Shown here piece after piece: positions 1 through 15,350 of a DNA stretch of 64,000 bases. The position numbers and the translations under genes were made by a program. Each line of letters begins with the position of its first letter. Positions within the stretch are counted from its first letter, which is position 1. The stretch is from Terebella lapidaria (Eukaryota; Annelida; Polychaeta; Terebellida; Terebellidae): positions 37,644,120-37,708,119 of the forward strand of contig OX424563.1 of NCBI GenBank assembly GCA_949152475.1. The letters are read 5' to 3'. The notes below the pieces were generated by a model. The model made no database searches. It saw only the letters and a program-made list of their open reading frames with translations, and was not told the DNA's origin.

Positions 1-3000
1 TCATGACAGATCCACTGGTGTGTTATTTACTCGGGGCTGATCCAAGTGTATGCTATATGATTTACCCATGACAGATCCACTGGTGTGTTATTTACTCGAG
101 GCTGATCCAAGTGTATGCTATTTGATTAACCCATGACAGATCCACTGGTGTCTTCTTTACTCGAGGCTGATCCAAGTGTATGCTGTATGATTTACCCATG
201 ACAGATCCACTGCTGTGTTATTTACTCGAGGCTGATCCAAGTGTATGCTATGACTTACCCATGACAGATCCACTGGTGTGTTATTTACTCGAGGCTGATC
301 CAAGTGTATGCTATATGATTTACCCATGACAGGTCCACAAGTGTGTTTTTTACTCGAGGCTGATCCAAGTGTATGTTATGATTTACCCATGACAGATCCA
401 CTGGTGTGTTATTTACTCGAGGCTGATCCAAGTGTATGCTATATGATTTACCCATGACAGATCCACTGGTGTGTTATTTACTCGAGGCTGATCCAAGTGT
501 ATGCTATATGATTTACCCATGACAGATCCACTGGTGTGTTATTTACTCGAGGCTGATCCAAGTGTATGCTATATGATTTACCCATGACAGATCCAATGGT
601 GTGTTATTTACTCGAGGCTGATCCAAGTGTATGCTATATGATTTACCCATGACAGATCCACTCGTGTGTTATTTACTCGAGGCTGATCCAAGTGTATGCT
701 ATGACGTACCCATGACAGATCCACGGGTGTGTTATTTACTCGAGGCTGATCCAAGTGTATGCTATATGATTTACCCATGACAGATCCACTGGTGTGTTAT
801 TTACTCAAAACTAATCCAAGTGTATGCTATGATTTACCCATGACAGATCCACTGGTGTGTTATTTACTCGAGGCTGATCCAAGTGTATGCTATATGATTT
901 ACCCATGACAGATCCACTGGTGTGTTATTTACTCGAGGCTGATCCAGGTGTATGCTATATGATTTACCCATGACAGATCCACTGGTGTGTTATTTACTCG
1001 AGGCTGATCCAAGTGTATGCTATATGATTTACCCATGACAGATCCACTGGTGTGTTATTTACTCGAGGCTGATTGAAATGTATGTTATATATGATTTACC
1101 CATGACAGATCCACTGGTGTGTTATTTACTCGAGGCTGATCCAAGTGTATGCTATATGATTTGCTCATGACAGATCCACTGGTGTGTTATTTACTCGAGG
1201 CTGATCCAAGTGTATGCTATTTGATTTACCCATGACAGATCCACTGGTGTCTTTTTTACTCGAGGCTGATCCAAGTGTATGCTGTATGATTTACCCATGA
1301 CAGATCCACTGGTGTGTTATTTACTCGAGGCTGATCCAAGTGTATGCTATATGATTTACCCATGACAGATCCACTGGTGTGTTATTCACTCGAGGCTGAT
1401 CCAAGTGTATGCTATATGATTTACCCATGACAGATCCACTGGTGTGTTATTTACTTGAGGCTAATCCAAGTGTATGCTATATGAATTACCCATGACAGAT
1501 CCACTGGCGTGTTATTTACTCGAGGCTGATCAAAGTGTATGCTATATGATTTATCAATGACAGATCCACTGGTGTGTTATTTACTTGAGGCTGATCAAAG
1601 TGTATGCTATATGATTTACCAATGACAAATCCACTGGCGTGTTATTTACTCAAGACTGATCCAAGTGTATGCTATATGAATTACCCATGACAGATCCACT
1701 GGCGTGTTATTTACTCGAGGTTGATCCAAGTCTATGCTATATGATTTACCCATGACAGATCCACTGGTGTGTTATTTACTCGAGGCTGATCCAAGTGTAT
1801 GCTGTATGATTTACCCATGACAGATCCACTGGTGTGTTATTTACTTGAGGCTGATCAAAGTGTATGCTATATGATTTACCAATGACAGATCCACTGGTGT
1901 GTTATTTACTCGAGGCTGATCCAAGTGTATGCTGTATGATTTACCCATGACAGATCCACTGGTGTGTTATTTACTTGAGGCTGATCAAAGTGTATGCTAT
2001 ATGATTTACCCATGACATATCCACTGGTGTGATATTTACTTGAGGCTGATCCAAGTGTATGCTATATGATTTACCCATGACAGATCCAATGGTGTGTTAT
2101 TTACTCGAGGCTGATCCAAGTGTATGCTATGATTTACCCATGACAGATCCACTGGTGTGTTATTTACTCGAGGCTGATCCAAGTGTATGCTATATGATTT
2201 ACCCATGACAGATCCACTGGTGTGTTATTTACTCGAGGCTGATCCAAGTGTATGCTGTAAAATTTACCCATGACAGATCCACTGGTGTGTTATTTACTTG
2301 AGGCTGATCAAAGTGTATGCTATATGATTTACCCATGACAGATCCACTGGTGTGTTATTTACTTGAGGCTGATCCAAGTGTATGCTATATGATTTACCCA
2401 TGACAGATCCAATGGTGTGTTATTTACTCGAGGCTGATCCAAGTGTATGCTATATGATTTACCCATGACAGATCCACTGGTGTGTTATTTACTCGAGGCT
2501 GATCCAAGTGTATGCTATGATTTACCCATGACAGATCCACTGGTGTGTTATTTACTCGAGGCTGATCCAAGTGTATGCTATATGATTTACCCATGACAGA
2601 TCCACTGGTGTGTTATTTAATCGAGGCTGATCCAAGTGTATGCTATGATTTAAACATGACAGATCCACTGGTGTGTTATTTACTCGAGCCTGATCCAAGT
2701 GTATGCTATATGAATTACCCATGACAGATCCACTGACGTGTTATTTACTCAAGGCTGATAAAAGTGTATGCTATGATTTGACCATGACAGATCCACTGGT
2801 GTGTTATATACTCGAGGCCGATCCAAGTGTATGCTATGATTTACCCATGACAGATCCACTAGTGTGTTATTTACTCGAGGCTGATCCAAGTGTATGCTAT
2901 ATGATTTACCCATGACAGATCCACTGGTGTGTTATATACTCGAGGCTGATCCAAGTGTATGCTATGATTTACCCATGACAGATCCACTGGTGTGTTATTT

Positions 3001-3789
3001 ACTCGAGGCTGATCCAAGTGTATGCTATATGATTTACCCATGACAGATCCACTGGTGTGTTATTTACTCGAGGCTGATCCAAGTGTATGCTATGATTTAA
3101 ACATGACAGATCCACTGGTGTGTTATATACTCGAGGCTGATCCAAGTGTATGCTATATGATTTACCCATGACAGATCCACTGGTGTGTTATTTACTCGAG
3201 GCTGATCCAAGTGTATGCTATGATTTACCCATGACAGATCCGCTGGTGTGTTATTTACTTGAGGCTGATCCAAGTGTATGCTATATGATTTACCCATGAC
3301 AGATCCAATGGTGTGTTATTTACTCGAGGCTGATCCAAGTGTATGCTATATGATTTACCCATGACAGATCCAATGGTGTGTTATTTACTCGAGGCTGATC
3401 CAAGTGTATGCTATATGATTTACCCATGACAGATCCAATGGTGTGTTATTTACTCGAGGCTGATCCAAATGTATGCTATTTGATTTACCCATGACAGATC
3501 CACTGGTGTGTTATTTACTCGAGGCTGATCCAAGTGTATGCTATGATTTACCCATGACAGATCCACCGGTGTGTTATTTACTTGAGGCTGATCCAAGTGT
3601 ATGCTATATGATTTACCCATGACAGATCCACTGGTGTGTTATTTACTCGAGGCTGATCCAAGTGTATGCTATGATTTACCCATGACAGATCCACTGGTGT
3701 GTTATTTACTTGAGGCTGATCCAAGTGTATGCTATATGATTTACCCATGGCAGATCCAATGGTGTGTTACTTACTCGAGGCTGATCCAA

Positions 3790-6700
3790 GAGTAAGCTAT
3801 ATGATTTACTCATGACAGATCCACTGGTGTGTTATTTACTCGGGGCTGATCCAAGTGTATGCTATATGATTTACCCATGACAGATCCACTGGTCTGTTAT
3901 TTACTCGAGGCTGATCCAAGTGTATGCTATATGATTTACCCATGACAGATCCACTGGTGTGTTATTTACTCGAGGCTGATCCAAGTGTATGCTATATGAT
4001 TTACCCATGACAGATCCAATGGTGTGTTATTTACTCGAGGCTGATCCAAGTGTATGCTATATGATTTACCCATGACAGATCCACTGGTCTGTTATTTACT
4101 CGAGGCTGATCCAAGTGTATGCTATGACTTACCCATGACAGATCCACTGGTGTGTTATTTACTCGAGGCTGATCCAAGTGTATGCTATATGATTTACCCA
4201 TGACAGGTCCACTGGTGTGTTTTTTACTCGAGGCTGATCCAAGTGTATGCTATGATTTACCCATGACAGATCCACTGGTGTGTTATTTACTCGAGGCTGA
4301 TCCAAGTGTATGCTATATGATTTACCCATGACAGATCCACTGGTGTGTTATTTACTCGAGGCTGGTCCAAGTGTATGCTATATGATTTACCCATGACAGA
4401 TCCACTGGTGTGTTATTTACTCGAGGTAGATCCAAGTGTATGCTATATGATTTACCCATGACAGATCCAATGGTGTGTTATTTACTCGAGGCTGATCCAA
4501 GTGTATGCTATATGATTTACCCATGACAGATCCACTCGTGTGTTATTTACTCGAGGCTGATCCAAGTGTATGCTATGACGTACCCATGACAGATCCACGG
4601 GTGTGTTATTTACTCGAAGCTGATCCAAGTGTATGCTATATGATTTACCCATGACAGATCCACTGGTGTGTTATTTACTCGAGGCTGATCCAAGTGTATG
4701 CTATGATTTACCCATGACAGATCCACTGGTGTGTTATTTACTCGAGGCTGATCCAAGTGAATGCTATATGATTTACCCATGACGGATCCACTGGTGTGTT
4801 ATTTACTCGAGGCTGATCCAGGTGTATACTATATGATTTACCCATGACAGATCCACTGGTGTGTTATTTACTCGAGGCTGATCCAAGTGTATGCTATATG
4901 ATTTACCCATGACAGATCCACTGGTGTGTTATTTACTCGAGGCTGATCCAAATGTATGCTATATATGATTTACCCATGACAGATCCACTGGTGTGTTATT
5001 TACTCGAGGCTGATCCAAGTGTATGCTATATGATTTACTCATGACAGATCCACTGTTGTGTTATTTACTCGAGGCTGATCCAAGTGTATGCTATTTGATT
5101 TACCCATGACAGATCCACTGGTGTCTTTTTTACTCGAGGCTGATCCAAGTGTATGCTGTATGACTTACCCATGACAGATCCCTTGGTGTGTTATTTACTC
5201 GAGGCTGATCCAAGTGTATGCTATATGATTTACCCATGACAGATCCACTGGTGTGTTATTCACTCGAGGCTGATCCAAGTGTATGCTATATGATTTACAA
5301 ATGACAGATCCACTGGTGTGTTATTTACTCGAGGCTGATCCAAGTGTATGCTATATGATTTACCCATGACAGATCCACTGGTGTGCTATTTACTCGAGGC
5401 TGATCCAAGTGTATGCTGTATGATTTACCCATGACAGATCCACTGGTGTGTTATTCACTCAAGGCTGATCAAAGTTTATGCTGTATGATTTACCCATGAC
5501 AGATCCACTGGTGTGTTATTTACTCGAGGCTGATCCAAGTGTATGCTGTATGATTTACCCATGACAGATCCACTGGTATGTTATTTACTTGAGGCTGATC
5601 AAAGTGTATGCTATATGATTTACCCATGACAGATCCACTGGTGTGTTATTTACTCGAGGCTGATCCAAGTGTATGCTATGATTTACCCATGACAGATCCA
5701 CTGGTGTGTTATTTACTCGAGGCTGATCCAAGTGTATGCTGTATGATTTACCCATGACAGATCCACTGGTGTGTTATTTACTCGAGGCTGATCAAAGTGT
5801 ATGCTATATGATTTACCCATGACAGATCCACTGGTGTGTTATTTACTCGAGGCTGATCCAAGTGTATGCTATGATTTACCCATGACAGAACCACTGGTGT
5901 GTTATTCACTCAAGGCTGATCAAAGTGAATGCTGTATGATTTACCCATGACAGATCCACTGGTGTGTTATTTACTCGAGGCTGATCCAAGTGTATGCTGT
6001 ATGATTTAAACATGACAGATCCACTGGTGTGTTATTTACTTGAGGCTGATCAAAGTGTATGCTATATGATTTACCCATGACAGATCCACTGGTGTGTTAT
6101 TTACTCGAGGCTGATCCAAGTGTATGCTATATGATTTACCCATGACAGATCCAATGGTGTGTTATTTACTCGAGGCTGATCCAAGTGTATGCTATATGAT
6201 TTACCCATGACAGATCCACTGGTGTGTTATTTACTCGAGGGTGATCCAAGTGAATGCTATGTGATTTACCCATTACAGATCCACTGGTGTGTTATTTACT
6301 CGAGGCTGATCCAAGTGTATGCTATGTGATTTACCCATCACAGATCCACTGGTGTGTTATTTACTCGAGGCTGATCCAAGTGTATGCTATATGATTTACC
6401 CATGACACATCCACTGGTGTGTTATTTACTTGAGGCTGATCAAAGTGTATGCTATATGATTTACCCATGACAGATCCACTGGTGTGTTATTTACTCGAGG
6501 CTGATCCAAGTGTATGCTATATGAATTACCCATGACAGATCCACTGACGTGTTATTTACTCGAGGCTGATCCAAGTGTATGCTATATGATTTACCCATGA
6601 CAGATCCACTGGTGTGTTATTTACTCGAGGCTGATCCAAGTGTATGCTATATGATTTACCCATGACAGATCCACTGGTGTGTTATTTACTCGAGGCTGAT

Positions 6701-8080
6701 CCAAATGTATGCTAAATGATTTACCCATGACAGATCCACTAGTGTGTTATTTACTCGAGGCTGATCCAAGTGTATGCTATGTGATTTACCCATCACAGAT
6801 CCACTGGTGTGTTATTTACTCGAGGCTGATCCAAGTGTATGCTATATGATTTACCCATGACAGATCCACTGGTGTGTTATTTACTTGAGGCTGATCAAAG
6901 TGTATGCTATATGATTTACCCATGACAGATCCACTGGTGTGTTATTTACTCGAGGCTGATCCAAGTGTATGCTATATGAATTACCCATGACAGATCCACT
7001 GACGTGTTAGTTACTCGAGGCTGATCCAAGTGTATGCTATATGATTTACCCATGACAGATCCACTGGTGTGTTATTTACTCGAGGCTGATCCAAGTGTAT
7101 GCTGTATGATTTACCCATGACAGATCCACTGGTGTGTTATTTACTTGAGGCTGATCAAAGTGTATGCTATATGATTTACCAATGACAGATCCACTGGTGT
7201 GTTATTTACTCGAGGCTGATCCAAGTGTATGCTATGTGATTTACCCATGACAGATCCACTGGTGTGTTATTTACTCGAGGCTGATCCAAGTGTATGCTAT
7301 GTGATTTACCCATGACAGATCCACTGGTGTGTTATTTACTCGAGGCTGATCCAAGTGTATGCTATATGATTTACCCATGACAGATCCACTGGTGTGTTAT
7401 TTACTCGAGGCTGATCAAAGTGTATGCTATATGATTTACCCATGACAGATCCACTGGTGTGTTATTTACTCGAGGCTGATCCCAGTGTATGCTATATGAT
7501 TTACCCATGACAGATCCACTGGTGTGTTATTTACTTGAGGCTGATCAAAATGTATGCTATATGATTTACCCATGACAGATCCACTGGTGTGTTATTTACT
7601 CGAGGCTGATTCAAGTGTATGCTATATGAATTACCCATGACAGATCCACTGACGTGTTATTTACTCGAGGCTGATCCAAGTGTATGCTATATGATTTACC
7701 CATGACAGATCCACTGGTGTGTTATTTACTCGAGGCTGATCCAAGTGTATGCTGTAAGATTTACCCATGACAGATCCACTGGTGTGTTATTTACTCGAGG
7801 CTGATCCAAGTGTTATCTATATGATTTACCCATGACAGATCCACTGTTGTGTTATTTACTCGAGGCTGATCAAAGTGTATGCTATATGATTTACCCATGA
7901 CAGATCCACTGGTGTTTTATTTACTCGAGGCTGATCCAAGTGTATGCTATATGATTTACCCATGGCAGATCCACTGGTGTGTTATTTACTCGAGGCTGAT
8001 CCAAGTGTATGCTATATGATTTACACATGACAGATCCACTGGTGTGTTATTTACTCGAGGCTGATCCAAGTGTATGCTAT
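3790..8080. repeat. Higher-order repeat unit (about 4.3 kb) within the 65-bp satellite
   Basis: Private variants inside this stretch recur in order further right. AAGAGTAAGC at 3788 and 8133, TGACAGGTCC at 4201 and 8546, and GACGGATCC at 4781 and 9126 are all 4345 bp apart. From about 4.08 kb onward a second copy lies 5704 bp away: TGACAGGTCC at 9905, CCCTTGG near 5180 and 10884, CATTACAG at 6271 and 11975, GACGTGTTAG at 7001 and 12705. The end of the unit, TGTTATCTAT at 7811 and 13775, is offset by 5964, so four extra monomers (260 bp) entered the right copy. Outer edges are approximate because flanking monomers are near consensus. Confidence 0.85.
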
Positions 8081-8134
8081 ATGATTTACCCATGGCAGAT
8101 CCAATGGTGTGTTATTTACTCGAGGCTGATCCAA

Positions 8135-11100
8135 GAGTAAGCTATATGATTTACTCATGACAGATCCACTGGTGTGTTATTTACTCGGGGCTGATCCAAG
8201 TGTATGCTATATGATTTACCCATGACAGATCCACTGGTCTGTTATTTACTCGAGGCTGATCCAAGTGTATGCTATATGATTTACCCATGACAGATCCACT
8301 GGTGTGTTATTTACTCGAGCCTGATCCAAGTGTATGCTATATGATTTACCCATGACAGATCCAATGGTGTGTTATTTACTCGAGGCTGATCCAAGTGTAT
8401 GCTATATGATTTACCCATGACAGATCCACTGGTCTGTTATTTACTCGAGGCTGATCCAAGTGTATGCTATGACTTACCCATGACAGAACCACTGGTGTGT
8501 TATTTACTCGAGGCTGATCCAAGTGTATGCTATATGATTTACCCATGACAGGTCCACTGGTGTGTTTTTTACTCGAGGCTGATCCAAGTGTATGCTATGA
8601 TTTACCCATGACAGATCCACTGGTGTGTTATTTACTCGAGGCTGATCCAAGTGTATGCTATATGATTTACCCATGACAGATCCACTGGTGTGTTATTTAC
8701 TCGAGGCTGATCCAAGTGTATGCTATATGATTTACCCATGACAGATCCACTGGTGTGTTATTTACTCGAGGCTGATCCAAGTGTATGCTATATGATTTAC
8801 CCATGACAGATCCAATGGTGTGTTATTTACTCGAGGCTGATCCAAGTGTATGCTATATGATTTACCCATGACAGATCCACTCGTGTGTTATTTACTCGAG
8901 GCTGATCCAAGTGTATGCTATGACGTACCCATGACAGATCCACGGGTGTGTTATTTACTCGAAGCTGATCCAAGTGTATGCTATATGATTTACCCATGAC
9001 AGATCCACTGGTGTGTTATTTACTCGAGGCTGATCCAAGTGTATGCTATGATTTACCCATGACAGATCCACTGGTGTGTTATTTACTCGAGGCTGATCCA
9101 AGTGTATGCTATATGATTTACCCATGACGGATCCACTGGTGTGTTATTTACTCGAGGCTGATCCAGGTGTATACTATATGATTTACCCATGACAGATCCA
9201 CTGGTGTGTTATTTACTCGAGGCTGATCCAAGTGTATGCTATATGATTTACGCATGACAGATCAACTGGTGTGTTATTTACTCGAGGCTGATCCAAATGT
9301 ATGCTATATATGATTTACCCATGACAGATCCACTGGTGTGTTATTTACTCGAGGCTGATCCAAGTGTATGCTATATGATTTACCCATGACAGATCCAATG
9401 GTGTGTTATTTACTCGAGGCTGATCCAAGTGTATGCTATATGATTTACCCATGACGGATCCACTGGTGTGTTATTTACTCGAGGCTGATCCAGGTGTATA
9501 CTATATGATTTACCCATGACAGATCCACTGGTGTGTTATTTACTCGAGGCTGATCCAAGTGTATGCTATATGATTTACGCATGACAGATCAACTGGTGTG
9601 TTATTTACTCGAGGCTGATCCAAGTGTATGCTATATGATTTACCCATGACAGATCCACTGGTGTGTTATTTACTCGAGGCTGATCCAAGTGTATGCTATA
9701 TGATTTACCCATGACAGATCCAATGGTGTGTTATTTACTCGAGGCTGATCCAAGTGTATGCTATATGATTTACCCATGACAGATCCACTGGTCTGTTATT
9801 TACTCGAGGCTGATCCAAGTGTATGCTATGACTTACCCATGACAGAACCACTGGTGTGTTATTTACTCGAGGCTGATCCAAGTGTATGCTATATGATTTA
9901 CCCATGACAGGTCCACTGGTGTGTTTTTTACTCGAGGCTGATCCAAGTGTATGCTATGATTTACCCATGACAGATCCACTGGTGTGTTATTTACTCGAGG
10001 CTGATCCAAGTGTATGCTATATGATTTACCCATGACAGATCCACTGGTGTGTTATTTACTCGAGGCTGATCCAAGTGTATGCTATATGATTTACCCATGA
10101 CAGATCCACTGGTGTGTTATTTACTCGAGGCTGATCCAAGTGTATGCTATATGATTTACCCATGACAGATCCAATGGTGTGTTATTTACTCGAGGCTGAT
10201 CCAAGTGTATGCTATATGATTTACCCATGACAGATCCACTCGTGTGTTATTTACTCGAGGCTGATCCAAGTGTATGCTATGACGTACCCATGACAGATCC
10301 ACGGGTGTGTTATTTACTCGAAGCTGATCCAAGTGTATGCTATATGATTTACCCATGACAGATCCACTGGTGTGTTATTTACTCGAGGCTGATCCAAGTG
10401 TATGCTATGATTTACCCATGACAGATCCACTGGTGTGTTATTTACTCGAGGCTGATCCAAGTGTATGCTATATGATTTACCCATGACGGATCCACTGGTG
10501 TGTTATTTACTCGAGGCTGATCCAGGTGTATACTATATGATTTACCCATGACAGATCCACTGGTGTGTTATTTACTCGAGGCTGATCCAAGTGTATGCTA
10601 TATGATTTACGCATGACAGATCAACTGGTGTGTTATTTACTCGAGGCTGATCCAAATGTATGCTATATATGATTTACCCATGACAGATCCACTGGTGTGT
10701 TATTTACTCGAGGCTGATCCAAGTGTATGCTATATGATTTACTCATGACAGATCCACTGTTGTGTTATTTACTCGAGGCTGATCCAAGTGTATGCTATTT
10801 GATTTACCCATGACAGATCCACTGGTGTCTTTTTTACTCGAGGCTGATCCAAGTGTATGCTGTATGACTTACCCATGACAGATCCCTTGGTGTGTTATTT
10901 ACTCGAGGCTGATCCAAGTGTATGCTATATGATTTACCCATGACAGATCCACTGGTGTGTTATTCACTCGAGGCTGATCCAAGTGTATGCTATATGATTT
11001 ACAAATGACAGATCCACTGGTGTGTTATTTACTCGAGGCTGATCCAAGTGTATGCTATATGATTTACCCATGACAGATCCACTGGTGTGCTATTTACTCG

Positions 11101-14040
11101 AGGCTGATCCAAGTGTATGCTGTATGATTTACCCATGACAGATCCACTGGTGTGTTATTCACTCAAGGCTGATCAAAGTTTATGCTGTATGATTTACCCA
11201 TGACAGATCCACTGGTGTGTTATTTACTCGAGGCTGATCCAAGTGTATGCTGTATGATTTACCCATGACAGATCCACTGGTATGTTATTTACTTGAGGCT
11301 GATCAAAGTGTATGCTATATGATTTACCCATGACAGATCCACTGGTGTGTTATTTACTCGAGGCTGATCCAAGTGTATGCTATGATTTACCCATGACAGA
11401 TCCACTGGTGTGTTATTTACTCGAGGCTGATCCAAGTGTATGCTGTATGATTTACCCTTGACAGATCCACTGGTGTGTTATTTACTCGAGGCTGATCAAA
11501 GTGTATGCTATATGATTTACCCATGACAGATCCACTGGTGTGTTATTTACTCGAGGCTGATCCAAGTGTATGCTATGATTTACCCATGACAGAACCACTG
11601 GTGTGTTATTCACTCAAGGCTGATCAAAGTGAATGCTGTATGATTTACCCATGACAGATCCACTGGTGTGTTATTTACACGAGGCTGATCCAAGTGTATG
11701 CTGTATGATTTAAACATGACAGATCCACTGGTGTGTTATTTACTTGAGGCTGATCAAAGTGTATGCTATATGATTTACCCATGACAGATCCACTGGTGTG
11801 TTATTTACTCGAGGCTGATCCAAGTGTATGCTATATGATTTACCCATGACAGATCCAATGGTGTGTTATTTACTCGAGGCTGATCCAAGTGTATGCTATA
11901 TGATTTACCCATGACAGATCCAATGGTGTGTTATTTACTCGAGGCTGATCCAAGTGAATGCTATGTGATTTACCCATTACAGATCCACTGGTGTGTTATT
12001 TACTCGAGGCTGATCCAAGTGTATGCTATGTGATTTACCCATCACAGATCCACTGGTGTGTTATTTACTCGAGGCTGATCCAAGTGTATGCTATATGATT
12101 TACCCATGACACATCCACTGGTGTGTTATTTACTTGAGGCTGATCAAAGTGTATGCTATATGATTTACCCATGACAGATCCACTGGTGTGTTATTTACTC
12201 GAGGCTGATCCAAGTGTATGCTATATGAATTACCCATGACAGATCCACTGACGTGTTATTTACTCGAGGCTGATCCAAGTGTATGCTATATGATTTACCC
12301 ATGACAGATCCACTGGTGTGTTATTTACTCGAGGCTGATCCAAGTGTATGCTATATGATTTACCCATGACAGATCCACTGGTGTGTTATTTACTCGAGGC
12401 TGATCCAAATGTATGCTAAATGATGTACCCATGACAGATCCACTGGTGTGTTATTTACTCGAGGCTGATCCAAGTGTATGCTATGTGATTTACCCATCAC
12501 AGATCCACTGGTGTGTTATTTACTCGAGGCTGATCCAAGTGTATGCTATATGATTTACCCATGACAGATCCACTGGTGTGTTATTTACTTGAGGCTGATC
12601 AAAGTGTATGCTATATGATTTACCCATGACAGATCCACTGGTGTGTTATTTACTCGAGGCTGATCCAAGTGTATGCTATATGAATTACCCATGACAGATC
12701 CACTGACGTGTTAGTTACTCGAGGCTGATCCAAGTGTATGCTATATGATTTACCCATGACAGATCCACTGGTGTGTTATTTACTCGAGGCTGATCCAAGT
12801 GTATGCTGTATGATTTACCCATGACAGATCCACTGGTGTGTTATTTACTTGAGGCTGATCAAAGTGTATGCTATATGATTTACCAATGACAGATCCACTG
12901 GTGTGTTATTTACTCGAGGCTGATCCAAGTGTATGCTATGTGATTTACCCATGACAGATCCACTGGTGTGTTATTTACTCGAGGCTGATCCAAGTGTATG
13001 CTATGTGATTTACCCATGACAGATCCACTGGTGTGTTATTTACTCGAGGCTGATCCAAGTGTATGCTATATGATTTACCCATGACAGATCCACTGGTGTG
13101 TTATTTACTCGAGGCTGATCAAAGTGTATGCTATATGATTTACCCATGACAGATCCACTGGTGTGTTATTTACTCGAGGCTGATCCCAGTGTATGCTATA
13201 TGATTTACCCATGACAGATCCACTGGTGTGTTATTTACTTGAGGCTGATCAAAATGTATGCTATATGATTTACCCATGACAGATCCACTGGTGTGTTATT
13301 TACTCGAGGCTGATCCAAGTGTATGCTATATGAATTACCCATGACAGATCCACTGACGTGTTATTTACTCGAGGCTGATCCAAGTGTATGCTATATGATT
13401 TACCCATGACAGATCCACTGGTGTGTTATTTACTCGAGGCTGATCCAAGTGTATGCTGTATGATTTACCCATGACAGATCCACTGGTGTGTTATTTACTT
13501 GAGGCTGATCAAAGTGTATGCTATATGATTTACCAATGACAGATCCACTGGTGTGTTATTTACTCGAGGCTGATCCAAGTGTATGCTATGTGATTTATCC
13601 ATGACAGATCCACTGGTGTGTTATTTACTCGAGGCTGATCCAAGTGTATGCTATATGATTTATCCATGACAGATCCACTGGTGTGTTATTTACTCGAGGC
13701 TGATCCAAGTGTATGCTATATGATTTACCCATGACAGATCCACTGGTGTGTTATTTACTCGAGGCTGATCCAAGTGTTATCTATATGATTTACCCATGAC
13801 AGATCCACTGTTGTGTTATTTACTCGAGGCTGATCAAAGTGTATGCTATATGATTTACCCATGACAGATCCACTGGTGTTTTATTTACTCGAGGCTGATC
13901 CAAGTGTATGCTATATGATTTACCCATGGCAGATCCACTGGTGTGTTATTTACTCGAGGCTGATCCAAGTGTATGCTATATGATTTACCCATGACAGATC
14001 CACTGGTGTGTTATTTACTCGAGGCTGATCCAAGTGTATG
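8135..14040. repeat. Second copy of the higher-order unit, with an internal 1359-bp duplication
   Basis: This stretch repeats 3790-8080 but is longer. Markers at 8431 (GGTCTGTTAT), 8546 (TGACAGGTCC) and 9126 (GACGGATCC) reappear 1359 bp on, at 9790, 9905 and 10485. A third GACGGATCC lies at 9453, 327 bp (5 monomers) after the 9126 one. The layout is a duplication inside a duplication, as unequal exchange or replication slippage in a satellite would produce. The first 1.3 kb of the window is a further partial copy: TGACAGGTCC at 327 pairs with 4201, offset 3874. Confidence 0.8.
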
Positions 14041-15350
14041 CTATATGATTTACCCATGACAGATCCACTGGTGTGTTATTTACTCGAGGGTGATCCAAGT
14101 GTATGCTATATGATTTACCCATGACAGATCCACTGGTGTGTTATTTACTCGAGGCTGATCCAAGTGTATATTATGATTTACCCATGACAGATCCACTGGT
14201 GTGTTATTTACTCGAGGCTGATCCAAGTGTATGCTATTTGATTTACCCATGGCGGATCCACTATTTTCTTATTTACTCGTGGCTGATCCAAGTGTATGCT
14301 ATATGATTTACCCATGACAGATCCACTGGTGTGTTATTTACTCGAGGCTGATCCAAGTGTATGCTATATGATTTACCCATGACAGATCCACTGGTGTGTT
14401 ATTTACTCGAGGCTGATCCAAGTGTATGCTATGATTTACCCATGACAGATCCACTGGTGTGTTATTTACTCGAGGCTGATCCAAGTGTATGCTATTTGAT
14501 TTACCCAAGACAGATCCACTGGTGTGTTATTTACTCGAGGCTGATCCAAGTGTATGCTATATGATTTACCCATGACAGATCCACTGGTGTGTTATTTACT
14601 TGAGGCTGATCCAAGTGTATGCTACATGATTTACCCATGACAGATCCACTGGTGTGTTATTTACTCGAGGCTGATCCAAATGTATGCTATATGATTTACC
14701 CATGACAGATCCACTGGTGTGTTATTTACTCGAGGCTGATCCAAGTGTATGCTATATAATTTACCCATGACAGATCCACTGGTGTGTTATTTACTCGAGG
14801 CTGATCCAAGTGTATGCTATATGATTTACCCATGACAGATCCACTGGTGTGTTATTTACTCGAGGCTGATCCACGTGTATGCTATATGATTTACCCATGA
14901 CAGATCCACTGGTGTGTTATTTACTCGAGGCTGATCCAAGTGTATGCTATATGATTTACCCATGACAGATCCACTGGTGTGTTATTTACTTGAGGCTGAT
15001 CCAAGAATAAGCTATATGATTTACCCATGACAGATTCATTGGTGTGTTATTTACTTGAGGCTGATCCAAGTGCATGCTATATGATTTACCCATGACAGAT
15101 CCACTGGTGTGTTATTTACTCGAGGCTGATCCAAGTGTATGCTATATGATTTACCCATGACAGATCCACTGGTGTGTTATTTACTCGAGGCTGATCCAAG
15201 TGTATGATATTTGATTTACCCACGACATATCCACTGGCGTGTTATTTACTTGAGGCTGATCCAAGTGTATGCTATATGATTTATCCATGACAGATCCACT
15301 GGTGTGTTATTTACTCGAGGCTGATCCAAGTGTATGCTATATGATTTACC

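Larger units (their letters stand above)
1..15350. repeat. 65-bp satellite array, left block
   Basis: Head-to-tail monomers of 65 bp fill this block, about 236 copies. A monomer reads from TGACAGATCCACTGGTGTG through TTATTTACTCGAGGCTGATC to a TATATGATTTACCCA end. A recurrent variant drops an AT in the TATATGAT stretch, giving 63 bp. Most copies differ from the consensus at only a few sites (CTCGAG/CTTGAG, GATCCAAG/GATCAAAG, ACTGG/AATGG). The same private variants recur kilobases apart, so the array grew by segmental duplication as well as monomer by monomer. It runs off the left edge of the window. No coding capacity is credible: short open frames appear only where 63-bp copies keep phase. 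Confidence 0.98.

Noticed and set aside
2703-2915. Open frames of 64-70 codons in the 65-bp satellite (also at 3097, 3601, 14103, 14361, 23707, 23965) with a repeated 21-residue unit
   Set aside because: They exist only where 63-bp monomers keep reading phase, break at the next 65-bp copy, and have no start context or domain. Satellite artefacts.
1-15350. CRISPR-like array
   Set aside because: There are no unique spacers between constant repeats; the whole 65-bp unit is repeated. The context is eukaryotic.
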